DNA of 64,000 nucleotides from an uncultured Veillonellaceae bacterium (GCA_958348245.1 CATVYJ010000001.1:124001-188000); one strand, 5' to 3'. Positions 1 to 9,607 are shown, counted from the stretch's first letter. Notes: generated by a model not told the origin, from the letters alone. Translations and numbers: made by a program.

Positions 1-3000
1 CGCCGGGCGGCTGTGTTCCTGTGCCTCCTCTTTGCGGCGGCGTATATTCTGGTGCGCCCCGCGGTGGTGGCAAGGCTGGAACCGGTGCTCGCGGAAGCCG
101 CTGGAGAACGGCTGAACGGCTCCCTTTCTTGGAGATCCGTGGATCTCGACCCGCTGTACAATCTGGAATTCAGCGATATGGAGCTGAAAGACGCAGACGG
201 CCGGGTTGTGTTCAAGTCGCCCTCTTTGACGGTCGGATGGACCCTCTGGGGGGCGTTTTCTGCATGGAAAAATGATGAAGGCGTGTCGGCTATGGTGCAG
301 GATGTGCTGCTGGACGCGCCGGAACTTTATTTTGCGGAAGAAGCGGACGGCTCGTGGAACATCCAGCAGCTGCTGAAGCCGCAGAAGGAAGAAACGCCGG
401 GCGCCTTTCACGGGCGCATTCTCGTGAAAGGCGGCGCGGCCAATCTGTCTCTCCAGGCGGGAGGCAGTTGGCATTTCCAGGAGCTGGAAGGGCAGTTTTC
501 CTGGCTGGACGCGGGACGCATCACCGCGGCACTGTCCGGTGCGTATGAGGATACCCGGTTCTCCGTGAATGCTTCGTATACGGATGAGAAAAATTTCAAT
601 GCGGAAATTTCGACGGATCCCGTAGCGCTGACATCCCTGCAGGGGGCGCTGGCTTATCTGCCGGAGTCCGCGCCGCGGCTGGTCCTGAAAGACGGCACGG
701 CGGAAGTGACGAAGGCGGAAGTCGCGCAGAAAGACGGCGTGCTGACATACCGCGCGGAAGGGCGGTTGTCCGGCGCGGCGCTTTCGGCGGACGGATATGA
801 ATTGACGGGCGGTGCGGCGGACGTTGTTGTGACCGACGGCGCGGTGAAGGTGTCGAATGCACAGATCCGGGTCAACGGACAGGAAGCGGCGGCGGATTGT
901 ACCGTGTCGTGGGAATCGGAAACCACCGTGGACGGCCATGCGGAAGTCCGGAACGCGGCACTGGACAGACTGCTTCCCGGAGAAGACTGCAGAGGGACCC
1001 TCACGGCGGAGGCCCGCGTATCCGGCCCGCTGTCCGACTGGAAACAGCTCCGGGCGGACGGTTCCCTGTCTCTTCGGGACGGCCGCATCCGCGGCCTGGC
1101 TGTGGAAAGTGCCGGCGCGTCGTTCCAGATGGAGAATGGAAAAGCGGCGGTTTCTTCGCTCCGCGTGAAGACGGAGGACGGTTTACTGAACGGAACCGGT
1201 TCGTATGATTTGGGAACGGGCGATTTCCAGGTGCGCGCCGCGGCGGAATCGCTGTCTCTGGCACCGCTGGCAGCCATCGCCGATGTGAACGGCACGGTGA
1301 CGGGTACGATCAGTGCGGCGGGACGCTGGGACGGCGAAACGCTCGTTTTCTCCGCGCTGTCCGGCGCGGCGGAAGGACGGAATCTCTCGTACGGCGCGTA
1401 TCGCGCGGACGCGGTTTCCGTCGACTTTGACGGCAGCGGCGGCACGTACCGCGTGCGCTTCTACGGGAGCGGTCTGTCCGGTGAAGGCGTGACCGCCGAT
1501 TCGGCGGCCGGTGAAGCAGAAGGGAACGGCGGCCGGTGGACGGTGCGGTATCTGAACGGCACCATGGGCGGCGGCGCATTTTCCCTACGCGGTACTTATG
1601 ATGCGGGACAGATGAATTTTACGGCGCAGGCCGGCGGCGTAGAAGCCGGTCCGCTGGCGGCGCTGGCCGGACAGGACTTCGGCGGCCGGGTGTCTCTCTC
1701 GGGGACGCTGTCGGGAACGACGGAGCGGCCCGTCTTTGATGCGTCCATTTCCGTCTCGGACGGTCATTATCAGAAGGCAAGCTTCCGCCAGCTTTCTGGG
1801 CATCTGACTTCGGACGGCGAATGGGTGACCATTCAGAATGCGGTCATGGAGACGGCTTTCGGACGGCATACCCTGAACGGCCGGGTAGGGATCTCCGGCG
1901 GCCATGCGCTTGAATTGGAAGAGACAAGCGAGCATACGCGCATCGAAAATATTCTCCGCCTGGCAGACATCGACGCGCCGGTGACGGGATGGATCCAAAA
2001 CGAGACTTCGCTTAGAGGGACGATCGATCGTCCGGAAATCACAGGGCGGTTCCTGGCATGGGACGGCTCTGCGGCAGGCGAATTGTATCAGAGTATTTCT
2101 GCGGACTATGCGCTTCGTGAAGATGGAAGCGTCTGCATTCAGAACGGCCTGGCATATCTGTACGGCGGAACGGCGTCCCTGGCAGGGACTGTTTCCATGG
2201 ACGCGATGGATATGGAGGCGGCTCTGGTAGACGTGGATATCGCACGGATTTTCCGGGACAGCCCGGCTGCAGGCCGGGCGACCTTCCGCGGACACCTGTC
2301 CGGATCGCCCGCGCACCCGGTCTTCGACGGGCATCTGATGAGCCGGAAAATTTCTGTCAGCGGCGCGGAGATCGAACAGGTCAGTGCAGACATGAATTAT
2401 GCGGACGGCGTGGTGCGCGTCACGGATGGATTTTTCCGGCAGCGGGACGGACGTTTCCGCTGGGACGGGCTGGTAAATGCCGAAACCGGAGCGCTTTCCG
2501 GACGGCTGCATTTCTCCGGATGGGATCTGGAGAATGCGCTGCAGTTTTTCCAGCTTCCGGTGAGCCGGATTCAGGGCGAGATGAACGGCGGCATGGTCAT
2601 TCAGGGAACGCTGGATAATCCCAGTGTGTCCCTCAATGTCAATGTGGGCAGCGGCAGTCTGGGCGATACGCCCATGGGGAATGGACGGGTGGATCTGTCC
2701 TATGCAAACGGACTCCTTTCTATCCGGGACTGCTACCTGCCTGTGGGGTCGGGCATTCTTGCAGCACAGGGCACCGTGCAGAACGGAGGCGCGGTAGATC
2801 TCACCGCGGCGGCGCGCCAGATGGAGATTTCTTGGATCCCGCAGGTGCTGGGCATGGACGATCTGACGCTGGCGGGCAGCCTCACGGCAGGCGTCCGGCT
2901 GTCCGGCACGCTGGATGATCCTTCTGCGGATATTTCCGTGACAGTGACCGAACCGAAATACAATGGCATTGCTTTTGATGAACTGTCGCTTATGGGAAAT

Positions 3001-4365
3001 GCCGAAGACGGCGTATTCCGGCTGGATCAGCTTTTTGCTTCCAAAGGCGCATACAAGGCGTCTGCCCGCGGCACGATGCCCACGGCGGCGATTACCCGCG
3101 TACCGGACGACAGGAATATTCCTTTCAATGTGGATGTCGATCTGGACAATGCGGACCTGAACGCGCTGGTCTTCATGGCGGACGCCGTCACGTCCGCGTC
3201 CGGCCCGGTCAAGGGGCACTTGAAAATTACCGGCCCCTGGGATGATCCGGCCGTCCAGGGCGGCGCCGTCGTGCGGGACGGCACGCTGACGGTGGAAACG
3301 CTGTCTGAGCCTGTCACCAACATCGACGGTACGCTTCATTTCCGCGGGAAATCAGTAGAACTCACCGCCGGTGCGGATATGGGCGGCGGCAGCGCGTCGG
3401 CGGCTTTTCGTGCCAACTGGGATCATATGCAGCTCTCCGGATATGATGGGGAAGCGCACGTACACATGCCGAAGATCAATTCCCTTTATTACAAGGGGAA
3501 TCTCGATGGGGATATGACGCTCACGGAGGAACGCGGGCTTCCCAAAGTATCCGGCACGGTGGCGGTGCGGGACGCCGTCATTGATATCCCCATGAGCTTT
3601 GCCTCCGGCGGCGGCGGTCTGGATTTCCTCATGGATATTGACGTGACAGTAGGGGATAATGTACGCCTCTACAACAGTCTGCTCTACGATATGAATATCC
3701 GCGGCGGCGTGCATGCCATGGGTCTTCTGTCCGCTCCGGCCATGTCCGGACGGATAAACGTGGAGAGAGGGACCATCCGTTATCTTTCCAATGAATTCAA
3801 TGTCACGGAAGGAAGCGCGGTGTGGGGCGGCGTTCCCGATTCCTTCCTGCCCGTAGTGAATGTGAAAGCCGATACGTCCGTAGGTCACTACAAAGTGGGC
3901 ATGGAGCTCAAAGGGCCGCCGGGATCATTCGTTTTCCAGCTTCACAGCGAGCCGTCGCTGAATGATACGCAGATCATGACGCTTCTCACGCTGCGGCAGG
4001 CTCCGGGCAGCGCGGACAACGATGCGGCGACAGGGGCGCTCTTCAATGCGGGGCTGTCCATGGTTTTCTCCGGCGGCGTGCAGGATCTCATCCGCAATAC
4101 CTTCGGCCTGGACCTGATATCCATCACCTCTTCGCTGACCGATTATTACAGCAGCAGTGATTCCGGATTGAACGACGATTATTACTACGTCAAAATCGGG
4201 AAATATCTATTCAACGATTTCATGCTTACTGCGACCATGGGCGTCAATAATGATGAACAGAGCTACGGGTTCCGGTATGATCTGAAATCGCGCGTGGGAC
4301 TGGCCGCATGGTATAATAACGACCATGACAGTTATATCGGCGCAGATTACCAATTCCAGTTCTGA
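1..4365 (+). CDS. tamB: Translocation/assembly module TamB (DUF490), 5' end outside window
   Basis: Very long AsmA/TamB-type protein, inner-membrane anchored and spanning the periplasm; the family works with Omp85 proteins and in lipid transport to the outer membrane. The frame is open from base 1, and the first possible start is GTG at 13, inside a hydrophobic stretch (about residues 1-15 of that reading, FLCLLFAAAYILV) preceded by basic residues, so the true start probably lies upstream. The body is repetitive beta-strand-rich sequence with recurring 'G.L.G....P' patterns typical of the family. The last ~300 residues form the conserved DUF490 domain, ending in aromatic-rich strands and a terminal Phe (YQFQF). 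It is followed 15 bp later by the sigma factor gene and then bamA in the same direction, which fits a Tam/Bam function. Confidence 0.93.
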   Translation, partial: RRAAVFLCLLFAAAYILVRPAVVARLEPVLAEAAGERLNGSLSWRSVDLDPLYNLEFSDMELKDADGRVVFKSPSLTVGWTLWGAFSAWKNDEGVSAMVQDVLLDAPELYFAEEADGSWNIQQLLKPQKEETPGAFHGRILVKGGAANLSLQAGGSWHFQELEGQFSWLDAGRITAALSGAYEDTRFSVNASYTDEKNFNAEISTDPVALTSLQGALAYLPESAPRLVLKDGTAEVTKAEVAQKDGVLTYRAEGRLSGAALSADGYELTGGAADVVVTDGAVKVSNAQIRVNGQEAAADCTVSWESETTVDGHAEVRNAALDRLLPGEDCRGTLTAEARVSGPLSDWKQLRADGSLSLRDGRIRGLAVESAGASFQMENGKAAVSSLRVKTEDGLLNGTGSYDLGTGDFQVRAAAESLSLAPLAAIADVNGTVTGTISAAGRWDGETLVFSALSGAAEGRNLSYGAYRADAVSVDFDGSGGTYRVRFYGSGLSGEGVTADSAAGEAEGNGGRWTVRYLNGTMGGGAFSLRGTYDAGQMNFTAQAGGVEAGPLAALAGQDFGGRVSLSGTLSGTTERPVFDASISVSDGHYQKASFRQLSGHLTSDGEWVTIQNAVMETAFGRHTLNGRVGISGGHALELEETSEHTRIENILRLADIDAPVTGWIQNETSLRGTIDRPEITGRFLAWDGSAAGELYQSISADYALREDGSVCIQNGLAYLYGGTASLAGTVSMDAMDMEAALVDVDIARIFRDSPAAGRATFRGHLSGSPAHPVFDGHLMSRKISVSGAEIEQVSADMNYADGVVRVTDGFFRQRDGRFRWDGLVNAETGALSGRLHFSGWDLENALQFFQLPVSRIQGEMNGGMVIQGTLDNPSVSLNVNVGSGSLGDTPMGNGRVDLSYANGLLSIRDCYLPVGSGILAAQGTVQNGGAVDLTAAARQMEISWIPQVLGMDDLTLAGSLTAGVRLSGTLDDPSADISVTVTEPKYNGIAFDELSLMGNAEDGVFRLDQLFASKGAYKASARGTMPTAAITRVPDDRNIPFNVDVDLDNADLNALVFMADAVTSASGPVKGHLKITGPWDDPAVQGGAVVRDGTLTVETLSEPVTNIDGTLHFRGKSVELTAGADMGGGSASAAFRANWDHMQLSGYDGEAHVHMPKINSLYYKGNLDGDMTLTEERGLPKVSGTVAVRDAVIDIPMSFASGGGGLDFLMDIDVTVGDNVRLYNSLLYDMNIRGGVHAMGLLSAPAMSGRINVERGTIRYLSNEFNVTEGSAVWGGVPDSFLPVVNVKADTSVGHYKVGMELKGPPGSFVFQLHSEPSLNDTQIMTLLTLRQAPGSADNDAATGALFNAGLSMVFSGGVQDLIRNTFGLDLISITSSLTDYYSSSDSGLNDDYYYVKIGKYLFNDFMLTATMGVNNDEQSYGFRYDLKSRVGLAAWYNNDHDSYIGADYQFQF

Positions 4366-4380
4366 AGAAAGGCGGAAAGC

Positions 4381-5010
4381 ATGCTGAAGGAATATATGCA
4401 GTCGCTTGCGGCGGCGCGGAAGATGACGCCTGAAGAGGAGGCGGCGCTGTGGCGGCAGTATAAGGAAAAAGGAGATGCGGACGCAAGACAGCAGATCATA
4501 GAGAATTACCAGCTGCTGGTGTGTCGGGAAGCGCTGAAATATACGGTGCAGGAGGCGGTGACGCTCGACCTGGTGCAGGAAGGCATGGTAGGGCTCATGG
4601 AAGCGGCGGAGACGTATGATCCGTCGCATGGGGCGGCCTTTTCCCTCTATGCAGTGCACCGGGTAAGGGGGCGCATGGTGGATTTCCTCCGTCGAAACAG
4701 GCAGGAAACGCCCTGTGAAGTGGCCGGCCGGGAAGGAGAAGGCGTATTTCCTTTTATGACAGCGCCGGATATGGCCTTTGAATGCGCAGACCGGAGTATG
4801 CTTCATACGGAAGTGGCCCGGGCGGTGGACCGGCTTCCCGCACGGGAACAGGATATCATACGGAATGTATTTCTCCGGGAGCAGACTGCGGCGGAGACAG
4901 CGCACCAGATGGATGTGAGCACCGCCTATGTATATCGACTGGAAAAGCGGGGAATCCGCCGTCTGCGGGGGATGCTGTCCCGTTTGATGCACGACAGAAA
5001 TAAAGTGTAA
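4381..5010 (+). CDS. Small sigma-70 family RNA polymerase sigma factor
   Basis: 209-residue sigma factor. Region 2 is visible at about residues 55-105 (DLVQEGMVGLMEAAETYD, then a basic VRGRMVDFLRR stretch), and a region 4 helix-turn-helix lies at about 150-200 (LPAREQDIIRNVFL ... TAYVYRLEKRGIRRLR). It lacks the long region 1 of housekeeping sigma and has a short region 3, resembling SigB/F/G/WhiG-type or SigI-like alternative factors rather than ECF factors. The start ATG follows an AAGGCGG ribosome site 15 bp after tamB. Its place between tamB and bamA suggests a role in controlling envelope genes, but this is inference; no anti-sigma factor is recognisable except possibly the next gene. Confidence 0.85.
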   Translation: MLKEYMQSLAAARKMTPEEEAALWRQYKEKGDADARQQIIENYQLLVCREALKYTVQEAVTLDLVQEGMVGLMEAAETYDPSHGAAFSLYAVHRVRGRMVDFLRRNRQETPCEVAGREGEGVFPFMTAPDMAFECADRSMLHTEVARAVDRLPAREQDIIRNVFLREQTAAETAHQMDVSTAYVYRLEKRGIRRLRGMLSRLMHDRNKV

Positions 5011-5133
5011 ATGAGGCGATTCAGAGAGAAAAACGACATATATCGCTGAAAACGGAAGCAGGAGAGGAAATCCCGATGTTTCTTTTCCCGCAGGGTTCAG
5101 CGATTTTATACTATAAAGGAAGGAGGCGCTGGC

Positions 5134-5625
5134 ATGACGGGAGACAAACTGAAACGGGTGCAGGCTGTTCGGAAATGGCTGGAAAAAGCGGAGCAGTCCT
5201 TTACGCTCCACCGGGATATTTCCGGAGAATGGAATCTCATCATGGCGCAGGCGGAAATGCAGCGGCTCAGAGAAACCGATCGGGCCGGCCGCCGGCGGAG
5301 ACTCTGGGGAAGCCGCGTGCTGGCGCTGGCCGCTGCGGCGGCGCTGTTTTCCGGGTATTCTCTCTGGCAGTCATATCGGGAGGAGCCGGTTCCGATTCCC
5401 GCCGTCGTGCCGGCAGAGCAGACGGCCGCGACTCCGGAGCCTGCGCGGGAAGCGCCGCCGCTTCCGGAAGCCGCGGCGCTTCCCGCAGCCGGGACCGAAA
5501 CTGTGCCGGCAAAGACGCAGGAGACTCCGGTGGCCTCTGCGGCGGCATCTCCTCCCGCGCTGTCTGAATGGGAGATTCAGAGCGTTGTGGGAGAAGCGGG
5601 ACGGGCGCTTCGCGGACAATCCTGA
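5134..5625 (+). CDS. Single-pass membrane protein with Pro/Ala-rich periplasmic tail, unknown function
   Basis: 163 residues, no family recognised. About 60 N-terminal residues are charged and probably cytoplasmic. An Arg-rich stretch (RRRRLWGSR) precedes one membrane segment at about residues 64-82, followed by an 80-residue tail rich in Pro, Ala and Glu. The start at 5134 has a strong AAGGAGG site, whereas the overlapping frame from 5076 is Gly/Arg-rich noise. It sits directly after the sigma factor and before bamA. The topology (cytoplasmic N-domain, one helix, periplasmic tail) resembles membrane anti-sigma factors, but there is no sequence evidence for that role. A periplasmic tether is equally possible. 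Confidence 0.7.
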   Translation: MTGDKLKRVQAVRKWLEKAEQSFTLHRDISGEWNLIMAQAEMQRLRETDRAGRRRRLWGSRVLALAAAAALFSGYSLWQSYREEPVPIPAVVPAEQTAATPEPAREAPPLPEAAALPAAGTETVPAKTQETPVASAAASPPALSEWEIQSVVGEAGRALRGQS

Positions 5626-5716
5626 TGCGCCGGAGGCGGAATCTGTTGTATAATGGCAGGCAGCAGAGTACAATTTTCTGAAAGAAAGCAAAACAGTTCA
5701 TATACAGGAGGTTTGT

Positions 5717-7720
5717 ATGGTGATTTCGCAGCGTAAGAAGCTCATTCTTTCGTCGATGATTGCGGTGTCTCTGTCCGGACTGACCGTCTGCGCGGCAGAA
5801 CCGGCAGTGGGCTCTCAGGTCAATCAGGCCATGACGCGGGGAATGGTGGCCGGCGCGGCCGATGCAGCCGGGGGCATGTCTCAGAGTCAGATGGTCAGCC
5901 TCACGCCGTCGGCCGGCGCCGCCGCGGGGGGACAGATTGAAGATACAATACCGTCTGCACCGGCGGAAACGGTGGATATGAGCCATTCCGCGGAAGACGC
6001 GTCGCTCTATCTGTCGCCGCGTGATGAGGAAGCGGTGAAAGCGCTCGCCGGACGCACCGTGTCGGCTGTGGACATCGCCAATGTTCCTGACGAGGTGAAA
6101 TCCACGCTGATGCCGTTGATCCGGACAAAACCGGGAGACGCGCTTACGCTGGACGGGGTCAAAGCCGATGTGTCCTCCCTGGGAAGCACGGGCGTTTTCT
6201 CACAGATCGTGCCGACGCTTGAAACCGTGCCCGAAGGGGTGAAGCTGAGCTATATTACCAAAGCGAATCCGGTGATTCACAGTGTGGAATTTACGGGCAA
6301 TACGGTCTTTACGGGCGAGCAGCTCACAGAGATGCTGGGCATCCAGCCGAACAGCGTGCTCAATACGACGCTGCTCAGCCAGAAAATGCAGGACATTGAG
6401 AAGCTGTATCTCCAGCAGGGCTATCTGCTTTATTCCGTAGCAGACGTGCAGGTAACGGCGGACGGCGTGCTGAAAATCGGTATTGCTGAGGGCGTGGTGG
6501 AAGATATCACCATCGAAGGCAATGACAAAACGAAGGACTATGTCATCCTCCGCGAACTGCGCTATAAAAAAGGAGAACCGTTCAATAAATTTACCGCAAG
6601 CCGAAGCATGGAACGTCTGTACAATCTGGGCTTCTTTGAAGATGTGAATATGAAGCTCCTTCCCGGTACGAAGGAACATGAAGTCATCACGGAAATCGAC
6701 GTGGTGGAACAGAAAACGGGCGTGGTCTCCGTAGGCGCCGGTTATTCCGAATCGGACGGCATGGTGGGGATTCTTGAACTGGGCGAAAACAATTTCCGCG
6801 GCACCGGCGACAAGGTGAATTTCCACTGGGAATTCGGCGGTTCTTCGGAAGGGAAGAATTACCAGATTTCCTATACTCGCCCGTGGATCAATGACAACGG
6901 GGATTCCCTCGGATTCTCCATCTTTGACCGCCGGTATGATTACGATGATTACAATGCCGACGGCGATACGGTAGCGAGCTACGACCGCCGGAGAAAAGGG
7001 TACAACCTGACGTGGGGGCATGTGAGCAGCGAATACCGGAGAAACTACTTCACGCTGGAAACCGTGCGGGAATCCTATGACGACCATGACGGCTTTGACT
7101 GGGGCGGAGCGGCGCCGGCGGATGAACAGACCCGGGCGGAATGGCGGAAGGCCATTATGGACAACATGGGACGCACGAACAGCTTTACGTTCCAGCATGT
7201 CTTTGATAACCGCGACAACTATTTCAACGCCACCAAGGGGCGGCGGCTGTCCGCGTCGGTGCAGTACGGCGGCCACGGCCTCGGCGGCGATTATGACTTC
7301 TACAAGTTCACCACGGAGGGCCGTTTCTACAAAGGACTCAGCAACGGCCACGTGCTGGCGCTCCGCGTGATGGCTGGGTACATTTCCGGAGAAACGTCGT
7401 ACAACCAGCTCTTTGATTTGGGCGGCTCCAACAACCTTCGCGGCTATGAAGACGATCAGTTCAAGGGCGAAAAAATGTATGCGGCGACGCTGGAATACCG
7501 TATTCCCGTGGCGTCCAAAGTGGAAGCGGTGCTCTTTACCGATATGGGCAGCGCGTGGGATATCGATGCGGGCCGCATTCCGTGGTATACGGACGACGAC
7601 TCCATCAACTGGTCGTACGGCGTGGGTCTCCGGCTCCAGACGCCCATCGGACCGATTCGTCTGGACTACGGCCACGGCGACCGGAACAAGTTCCACTTCA
7701 GCTTCGGCGCGCAGTTCTGA
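5717..7720 (+). CDS. bamA: Outer membrane protein assembly factor BamA (Omp85)
   Basis: 667-residue Omp85 protein that inserts beta-barrel proteins into the outer membrane. It has a signal peptide (residues 1 to ~27, cut near VCA-AE), a low-complexity linker to ~residue 85, then about three POTRA domains (~90-350) instead of the five of E. coli BamA, and a C-terminal 16-strand barrel. The barrel carries the conserved loop motif LRGYE (residues 574-578) and ends in the outer-membrane beta-signal GAQF with terminal Phe. ATG at 5717 follows ACAGGAGG. A TATAAT at 5649-5654 may be a local -10 element. It belongs to the tamB-lpxD envelope operon. Confidence 0.96.
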   Translation: MVISQRKKLILSSMIAVSLSGLTVCAAEPAVGSQVNQAMTRGMVAGAADAAGGMSQSQMVSLTPSAGAAAGGQIEDTIPSAPAETVDMSHSAEDASLYLSPRDEEAVKALAGRTVSAVDIANVPDEVKSTLMPLIRTKPGDALTLDGVKADVSSLGSTGVFSQIVPTLETVPEGVKLSYITKANPVIHSVEFTGNTVFTGEQLTEMLGIQPNSVLNTTLLSQKMQDIEKLYLQQGYLLYSVADVQVTADGVLKIGIAEGVVEDITIEGNDKTKDYVILRELRYKKGEPFNKFTASRSMERLYNLGFFEDVNMKLLPGTKEHEVITEIDVVEQKTGVVSVGAGYSESDGMVGILELGENNFRGTGDKVNFHWEFGGSSEGKNYQISYTRPWINDNGDSLGFSIFDRRYDYDDYNADGDTVASYDRRRKGYNLTWGHVSSEYRRNYFTLETVRESYDDHDGFDWGGAAPADEQTRAEWRKAIMDNMGRTNSFTFQHVFDNRDNYFNATKGRRLSASVQYGGHGLGGDYDFYKFTTEGRFYKGLSNGHVLALRVMAGYISGETSYNQLFDLGGSNNLRGYEDDQFKGEKMYAATLEYRIPVASKVEAVLFTDMGSAWDIDAGRIPWYTDDDSINWSYGVGLRLQTPIGPIRLDYGHGDRNKFHFSFGAQF

Positions 7721-7737
7721 CGGATTGAGGCATATCC

Positions 7738-9048
7738 ATGACCAGAAGCGCCGGGTTTGAACGATTTTCTTCACGGGCCGTTGTTCTTGGAGCTTTGCTT
7801 ATCGGTCTCGCCGACGCGTGTCCGCAGACGGCGGAAGCGGCGAAAATAGACGCGGTGCGCGTGTCCGTCGCAGCGGAGGGGGGAGACATCCCTCCTTCGG
7901 TGGAAACCCGGATTCAGGCGAGTATTTCGTCTATCGGAAGCCGCGTTCTCGTCGGGAAAGACGATGCGCTGTTCCGTCTGGATCCGGCCGCGTATGACCG
8001 CGTGCTGGCGGATATTGTGAACCGCGTCGTGGTGGGCTACATCGTGGCGGACATGCATGTATCCTACGGGCCGGAGACGGAGATTTCCGTCCTGCTTCAG
8101 CCGGTAGGGCGCATCATCCGGGATGTGGATGTATCCGTGGAATACGGAAATCTCACGCCGGAGGCGGAAGCGCTTGTGCGGCAGGATCTGGCCGGCGTGG
8201 AAGAGCGCATGGCGGCGCTTCTCATTGGTCTTCCCGTAGATTCCGTCGGGTGGGCGGAGAGCGTCTCGCAGTCGGCGGGGCGTGACTATCTGGCGGCGGT
8301 GCTGCCGGAATTTCAGGCGGGATTCGATGTGGAGTCGGGAGAACATACCCGGGTGCGCATCTATCTGCTGCCGCAGGGGCCCATTGTCCGTTCGGGAACG
8401 CTCAATTTTCGGGAAACCACCATCCCGCGGGTGCTTATGTACCGCGCGGCGGAGCGGACGGAAGCGCGTCTCCGCGGGCTGGAAGGGCTGCCGGTGGCGT
8501 TTGTGCAGCGCCACAGCCGGGAAATTGCCTCCTCCATGGAGGAGGAGCTTCTGAAAGACAGCTTCATCCGGAAATATGATATTGCCATCCGCACGGAATT
8601 TCAGGCGGGAGAAACGTCTGAACTCAAGGTGGATGCGCTCACGGATCACTGGTATATCCGCACGGAAGCGTGGCTCGATGCCGGACGGGACGGCAATAAA
8701 AATACCGCCGTCGACGGCGTGCTCGGCCATTATGTAGGGCGGAACGATCTCGTTTTCGGAGAAGCGCGGCTCTATCCCGGCCCGATGGACTGGAACGTCT
8801 ATGCCGGATGGGCGCACCGGTTCGGCAGAGAATTCCTTCTGGGATACAAGTATGATATGGTGGAAAACAGCAGCCATGCGGTGGCGAGGAAGGCGTTCGG
8901 CGACCGCTGGGCCTTCCGGTATGACCGGGATTTCCGGGAAGGGAATAACGAATACGGCCTGTCTTACCGGATTCACAACTACATGACGCTGGAATATGTA
9001 TATACCGATGACGACGGGAAATGGCTCCGTCTCATTGCCAATTTATAA
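7738..9048 (+). CDS. Uncharacterised exported protein, probably outer-membrane associated
   Basis: 436 residues with a signal peptide (residues 1 to ~35, cleavage likely after AEA). The middle (about 60-290) has alternating strands and helices that resemble POTRA-like modules. The last ~140 residues alternate aromatic and polar residues in short strands separated by Asp/Gly turns (for example YAGWAHRFGREFLLGYKYD), as in a small beta-barrel or half-barrel. It does not end in the classical terminal Phe (ends IANL). It lies 17 bp after bamA and 19 bp before ompH, so it is probably co-expressed with them. I do not recognise the family; a Bam/Tam accessory or a reduced Omp85-like protein is an inference from position and composition. 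Confidence 0.7.
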   Translation: MTRSAGFERFSSRAVVLGALLIGLADACPQTAEAAKIDAVRVSVAAEGGDIPPSVETRIQASISSIGSRVLVGKDDALFRLDPAAYDRVLADIVNRVVVGYIVADMHVSYGPETEISVLLQPVGRIIRDVDVSVEYGNLTPEAEALVRQDLAGVEERMAALLIGLPVDSVGWAESVSQSAGRDYLAAVLPEFQAGFDVESGEHTRVRIYLLPQGPIVRSGTLNFRETTIPRVLMYRAAERTEARLRGLEGLPVAFVQRHSREIASSMEEELLKDSFIRKYDIAIRTEFQAGETSELKVDALTDHWYIRTEAWLDAGRDGNKNTAVDGVLGHYVGRNDLVFGEARLYPGPMDWNVYAGWAHRFGREFLLGYKYDMVENSSHAVARKAFGDRWAFRYDRDFREGNNEYGLSYRIHNYMTLEYVYTDDDGKWLRLIANL

Positions 9049-9067
9049 CAGGGAGTGATTTTCAATC

Positions 9068-9598
9068 ATGATGGCATCATTGGGAAACAAGAAAAATGTA
9101 AAGATTTTTTCCTTTGCGCTGGCAGGCGTATTTATCGTCTCCATCGCGGGGATGGCGCTCATGTCCATGGGAGATACCGCCAGCGCGGCGCCTGCGTCCA
9201 ACATCGGCGTAGTGGATCAGCAGCAGGTCATCTCGGCCAATCCGTCTCTTTCGGCGGACTATCAGCAGAAAATGCAGGCCACTGCACAGGATATGCAGAA
9301 AGACTTCGATGAAAAATCCAAAGACATGACTGACGAGGAGAAAGAAAAACTCTTCGCGGACATGCAGCAGCAGTTCAATGAAAAACGCGTGGCCATTGAA
9401 AAGGAAATGCAGGATAAAGTCAATGCGGCGGTGCAGTCCGTAGCGTCCAAGAAAGGCCTGTCTCTCGTGGTGGATAAGAATGCCGTCATCTACGGCGGGA
9501 CGGATATTACCAAAGATGTGACCACGTCTCTTGCCAACACCGTGTCCGCGGAAAACGGCGCGGCGGAGAAGGATGCGCCGTCCGCACAGTCCAAGTAA
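9068..9598 (+). CDS. OmpH/Skp-family periplasmic chaperone
   Basis: 176-residue OmpH-type protein. An N-terminal hydrophobic segment at about residues 12-34 (signal peptide or anchor, likely cut after SAA) is followed by the family core 'IGVVDQQQV', a charged coiled-coil arm (about 65-125, many Lys/Glu/Gln), and the C-terminal 'LSLVVDKNAVIYGG.DITKDV' strand region that closes the trimer body in Skp. Family members hold unfolded outer-membrane proteins in the periplasm. The start at 9068 follows a GGGAGTG site. It is the first of three consecutive OmpH-like genes between bamA and lpxD. Confidence 0.92.
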   Translation: MMASLGNKKNVKIFSFALAGVFIVSIAGMALMSMGDTASAAPASNIGVVDQQQVISANPSLSADYQQKMQATAQDMQKDFDEKSKDMTDEEKEKLFADMQQQFNEKRVAIEKEMQDKVNAAVQSVASKKGLSLVVDKNAVIYGGTDITKDVTTSLANTVSAENGAAEKDAPSAQSK

Positions 9599-9607
9599 GG
9601 AAATAGA

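Noticed and set aside
1585..3339. 584-codon open frame on the minus strand inside tamB
   Set aside because: It is a shadow of the GC-rich tamB codon pattern; no ribosome site, no recognisable domain, low-complexity His/Arg-rich translation.
5076..5567. 163-codon frame overlapping the membrane-protein gene
   Set aside because: Gly/Arg-rich translation without a ribosome site; the frame starting at 5134 has AAGGAGG and a membrane helix.
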